64,000 bases of DNA from Chlorops oryzae (Eukaryota; Arthropoda; Insecta; Diptera; Chloropidae). Shown piece after piece: positions 59,568-64,000 of this stretch. The notes under the pieces are model-generated. The model made no database searches, was not told the origin of the DNA, and saw only the letters and a list, made by a program, of their open reading frames with translations. Made by a program: the position numbers and the translations under genes. The stretch covers positions 98,012,481-98,076,480 of the forward strand of contig CM035807.1 of the NCBI GenBank assembly GCA_020466095.1, given 5' to 3'. Every line of letters begins with the position of its first letter. Position 1 is the stretch's first letter.

Positions 59568-59735
59568 AGTTGAACTTCGGACCACAAGGTACGACAAATC
59601 AGGGGCCATTCAAGATAAATTTGTATAAAAAGTTATATAAAAGTTCTTTGTATTCTTCCCGTCATAAGCCATTATCTGAAGCATTTCTTCGAACTATGAA
59701 CAGAATTCTAAGAAAAGAATTCCCTTGAAATCGTT
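59568..59735. repeat. direct duplication, right copy
   Basis: Second copy of the 59229-59398 segment. It is preceded by a run of A. Differences such as CAATATCAGGG against CAAATCAGGGG are single-base indels. Confidence 0.85.
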
Positions 59736-62700
59736 CTTTCTCCTGCAATCACCCAACTGAGTCAGTTCGAGCTGTGCTTCTCTGTCTTCAAAGAATTTCG
59801 TCAATAGAAAAACCTTTTTCTTTTAAAAATATTTCGCCTTCAAAACATGAATATCCCTTTGAGAAAAGTTGAGGCGTGTAAAATGCAGCTGTCAAGGAGC
59901 AAAGTCTTTTCTCTTTAATTAAATTAATAAGCTAATATAAACGAAAACTTTTTCAACAAGCCCAGCGTCATCAGTTTCCTCACTACGTAAGGGCAAATTT
60001 AATAAAGTCTGAGATTTGATGGCATGTCATGATGAGCAAGGGACTTTCTTGTTGTCACGTGATTCTTTCGAAATTTTTTCCCTCATTTGAATGTGCCACC
60101 TGATCCTTTCGATAAGACCAAAGTTTGCCATGTAGTGGAACTAATCTTCGAAATCGTTAAGGTTTCAATTCTATTGTCATGATGAGTTTTTGCTTCTTTG
60201 TGCCTCGTGCAAGAAAAATAAAAATCATGATTGCCTGAAGTATTCTTCTTTAACATTAAAAAAATCTGAAGCTTAAAAGTTTCAAAGTTAAACTTAAACT
60301 TGAACAAAAAAAAAAAAAAATTAATTTTATTGAAAAAACTTTCAAATCATTTCTCTAAGAACAATGCTTCTTTGTGGACGCTTAAATAAGACATGGAAAT
60401 CCAAGCGCAATTTTTCACGCTAGCCCATTCCTCACTCGCTTCTGAGAAAAGCTTAAGTTTTTCATAACAAATAAAAAACCGCTTGCACTTTTTCTCGTAA
60501 TTCCCTTTATTCGGTTGCATAAAAACCGCTTTTCTTTCGCCTGGCGTTACCACATAAAGGCATGTGCGTGTGTCTGCCAGTGAGGGAGGAAAAACCAGGA
60601 TAAACGAACGATAAAAAGATAAAGTTGTTACTCAACGGCGGTGAAAAAAGCGTTCTTTAAGTGTCCGTTAGGTTCACAAATACGTTAACAATTGGCCACC
60701 GGAGAAAATGCGCTTAACTTCCGGGATTTTTTTTTTTTTTTTTGGCGTTGTTACCCAAAAGCACCGCGATACGTTCTTTGAGAGAATAAACCGCTCCATT
60801 TATGTTGTTTTAAGAAAAACTTTATTGCACCTGGTTTTTTTTAAAAAATTTTTTTTTTTTTGGACGATTCCCAGGATAGGTTGTGACGCTTTTTTAAATC
60901 CCGATTTAGCGGTGGAAGTTTCCGGAGCGCTAGATTGTGTGCTAAAGTGATTAAAACAAGTTGGAAATTGTTGGTTTCAAAAGCTTCAGCTTTGTTCTTA
61001 ATACTACCCTGCGGTAATTCCTACTACTCCCCGATTAGTTACAACAAAAAAATCCGGGGTTACTTCCTTTTATTATGTCAACGAATGCCTTAAACTGGGT
61101 TTTGTTTTACATTGAGCTGTCATTGACGTATTAACACTCCCAAATTTAAAGACTAGACCTCCTGTGATCAATTGCATTTTGTACCGGGACAACCAAATGC
61201 ACTTTTCTTAAAAAAAAAATATATATAAAATGAATCATTTATAAAGTGGTGTTATAGGACAATAGTCCCAGTTGGTATAATTTTTCAACTACTTCCGTTT
61301 CTCTTAGACTACCTATTGCTATTGCAGGTCTAGCCGATTCTCATGTATAAAATACTCTTAATTTGTGACTAGTCAAATTCCGAGTACCCTCAGAGTACTC
61401 CTGCTTGACAAATTGATATCCTCATTACTGTAGATTAGCTGCTCGAATGCGTTTATGTGTTCAGAGAAACCACGAACGACACCCACGCCGAAACCGACAC
61501 TGACATGACATGATAAAAATTTCGTAGAGAGATGCACACTAAGTGCTTTCAACAAATTACGATTGACTTTTCATCAATATTAATTATTTTAGCGAAAATT
61601 TTAATGCGTTTCTCAAGTAAATTTCTTCACTCTTATATCGGAAGGAACTTCGCTTCATTCCGTCATGGAAAAATCCAAAAGATTTCGACGAAGTCGAACG
61701 TGACATCCAATTGGCATGATTTGCTCATGTCAAAGTTTTTCCTCACAATTTAATCAAGCAAGCTTCATTTTCACAAAAAATTGCACATGCTGCCAAATCA
61801 CTTCGAATTCAAGTTTTCGCTTTTCCGTACTGTACATTTCCCGTAGAATTTCTCCCTGATAAAAACACGCATCCACGCAGCATTTGTTGCACGAATTTGC
61901 ATCAAAGTTTCCGCCGTAAACGAAGATCCTAGAAGATATCTACAAAAAAATAAAAAGAAGGGAGAAAAAAAATAAATACAAATTTCCACCACAGACTTTT
62001 ATGCCGCACAGTTGACTTTTTTTTTATTACAAAAATAGTTGCAACTCTGAATTCAAATCCACATCTCACATTCAAATTTCGCATGCAGCGCTGCCGACAT
62101 ACTCTCAAACTCATAAACGTGCCTCAAGTGCATACGCAATTTGCGATGTTGAATTGTCCGCGAAATTTAATCCGAATGTCAGAGTTCAGCTTCCGCTTCA
62201 AGTTCGTTCTTACCGATGTGTATCTAAGAATTTACAGACTCTTAAAGGAAGAAACTTTTGTCCTTAGCTTAGTTTAAGGAAATGCTCTCGGTGAACACGT
62301 GTGTGCTTAACCCATATACTAAGAACTTTCAAGTACCATTTAGAAAATGGAATAAAAGATGAAAACTAAAAGAAGGTGAGCTTTCAAAGTTAGTCTAGGT
62401 TGCTGGAGAATAGTTTTCTGTTAAGTTCATCTCCAGGAAATTTGCCCATAGCGAAGTGAAGGCTCTAAAAGTAGTTATGTTAAGTCGAGAAAATGTAATT
62501 TTATAGTCCGCTAAAAGAAGCTTAATGTTGTTTTAACCCGATTCAGTTCGAGTTCCAATTAATGAAGTTTGATTGTTCTTCAATGTCACCTCAACTGTTA
62601 GATTCTTTTATTATCTATAATTGACTTAAGAACATCGAAGAAAATACAAAAAAGAAAAAACCTGTTATAGTCCTTTTTGTTAGACGAATTGATATTGGTA

Positions 62701-64000
62701 TTAAAAGGCACAGAAATGGGAACAATTAGGATGGTTCTTTTCATTTCAATCTTGCTCAACTTTCCTGCTTCCCACTAGCCGGGAAATATGATTAAATTAA
62801 ATGAACTTCTTTACTAAATAAAAGAGTACCTACGGATGCATCAGCGGCCCAGCATGATCCAATCGAATCCCTTAGGGATTTACATTTATTCAAAAGTCCT
62901 CACCGTTGGTTCTAGGAGTCACACACACACAATCGCATATGAGCACATGAAATATATTCTGCTCATGGGCTATCTTTTGGGTATAGAAAGTTTTCAGCCG
63001 TCTTCAAAAAGTTCGTTTCGCTTGCTTCTATACTTTAATTTGGCGCTCATGCTTTCACGTATGAACATGGCTGCCCGCCACGTCGTATGAGTGTTGTATT
63101 GCAAAGGAAATGAGGAAATTTTGTTCGTTCATTCGTTGGCTCTTTTCGCATATTTATTTTATTTTTTTTTTGTTCTTTTTTGGAACGATGAGTGAGAGAT
63201 TACTGCGTTCTTGGCAGGCAGCACTTTAAGATGATTTTTCTGTTAACGCTAACAAGATGAAAAGAGAGAAAAGAGGACACACGCACTCACGGACACACAT
63301 TTATACGGAGATGAGGCGATGAGGATAGAAGGGGAGGCATTTGGCAAGGTTTGTGCTGCGCATTTCGTGGCATCAAACGGGAAAGGAAGAAAAAGGATAG
63401 GAAGAGAAAGGAAATGATACGAAAGTCGAGGAAGGTAGCATGCAAGGGGGACGAATGGCAACGACGGAGTGCATGGTGGAGTCAGTGGAAAAAGCATTTC
63501 GTGCGGTATCATATGCGGAAGGATCTTTTCAATTGCGTGAAACTGCACTGAGGATGCATCCACCGTACGCCTTGTTCTGTACGTAATTGCATGTTGCGAG
63601 CAGGTTCTGTAGATGGTATGGTATGGCTGTGCCCGACCAAAATGTCCTCCAGCTGAAAATCGCTGTGAGTTTTTCCGCTTTCCAACTCTTCGCTTTTTAT
63701 TCCTTTTGCATTTTTGTCTTTAAGATAAAAACTCAGCGAGCGTAAAATGATAGCACCAAACACGCACACAAACATGCTCATACAAAAACCACTCACACAC
63801 ACACGCACACACACACGCTACAAAAAAAAGTGAAAAGTCGAAAATGCGTTTTTTATGTTCTTGAGAATTTCGGTTTTTTTTTTTTTCATAGTTTTTAATG
63901 TTTTCTCGCGCTCGTTTTTCTTAAAATTTGTTACTACTTTGTTGCCCAAGTTCTGGCAAATTGCGACTTGCTTTCGTGCACATACGTGTGTACATTTGCC
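59736..64000. other. non-coding, probably intron or intergenic
   Basis: No supported exon. It contains homopolymer runs near 60307-60320, 60727-60742 and 60850-60860, CA repeats near 63795-63818, and the motif GTCGTATGAGTGT at 63082. The open frames here lack homology I recognise and are mostly mirrored on the opposite strand. Confidence 0.45.
63082..63094. promoter_or_regulatory. GTCGTATGAGTGT motif copy
   Basis: Exact inverse of the 13-mer ACACTCATACGAC found at 47115-47127, and identical to 51230-51242. Confidence 0.4.

Overview
This window is eukaryotic. It is AT-rich DNA with spliced genes (GT-AG introns, several short), polyA signals, microsatellites and many small inverted-repeat transposons. 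Gene content (insect-like TMEM230 and TMEM214, short introns, DRE motifs TATCGATA, CAA/CAG-rich polyglutamine exons, ACATACATATGTATG-type tracts) points to a higher fly. A tephritid-like brachyceran is my best guess, but this is inference. There are no bacterial operons, CRISPR arrays or rRNA genes.

Layout. 1-9.7 kb: intergenic sequence with several small DNA transposons, including one nested inside another. 9.85-10.38 kb (minus): a two-exon TMEM230 gene. 11.76-20.80 kb (plus): a TMEM214 gene of about 12 coding exons with a 5-kb intron packed with MITEs. 22.15-22.8 kb: a MITE and a scrap of LINE reverse transcriptase. 23.26-24.41 kb (plus): a SAM-domain gene like SAMD15. 24.9-25.43 kb (plus): a probable first exon of another gene, with a perfect 63-bp tandem duplication. 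25.68-26.73 kb: a DNA-transposon-like element holding two tRNA-like segments in opposite orientation. 27.0-30.5 kb (minus): a decayed I-clade-like LINE with gag, endonuclease, RT and RNase H pieces. 31.8-32.9 kb: an element flanked by TTAA. 33.24-34.78 kb (plus): two small tandem paralogous genes of unknown function. 35.8-37.65 kb: DRE palindromes, a minisatellite, a pogo-like MITE and a probable non-coding first exon. 37.65-51.9 kb: non-coding, probably a large intron or regulatory region. 51.9-56.29 kb (plus): a probable 5' UTR exon, then a long coding exon (acidic, then PAM2-like, then polyglutamine) whose reading frame is broken by at least three one-base indels and which continues past an intron donor. 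56.3-64 kb: the downstream intron, with a well-delimited hAT-like foldback element and a nearby indel-rich duplication.

The genes do not form a pathway. TMEM230 and TMEM214 are both membrane proteins of the secretory system, but they look like unrelated neighbours. The most interesting items are the broken acidic/PAM2/polyQ exon with its internal duplication, the tandem pair of unrecognised small genes, a 13-base motif recurring on both strands over 16 kb, and the transposons whose target-site duplications or empty sites can be read directly. No experimentally established novel system can be claimed from the sequence alone.
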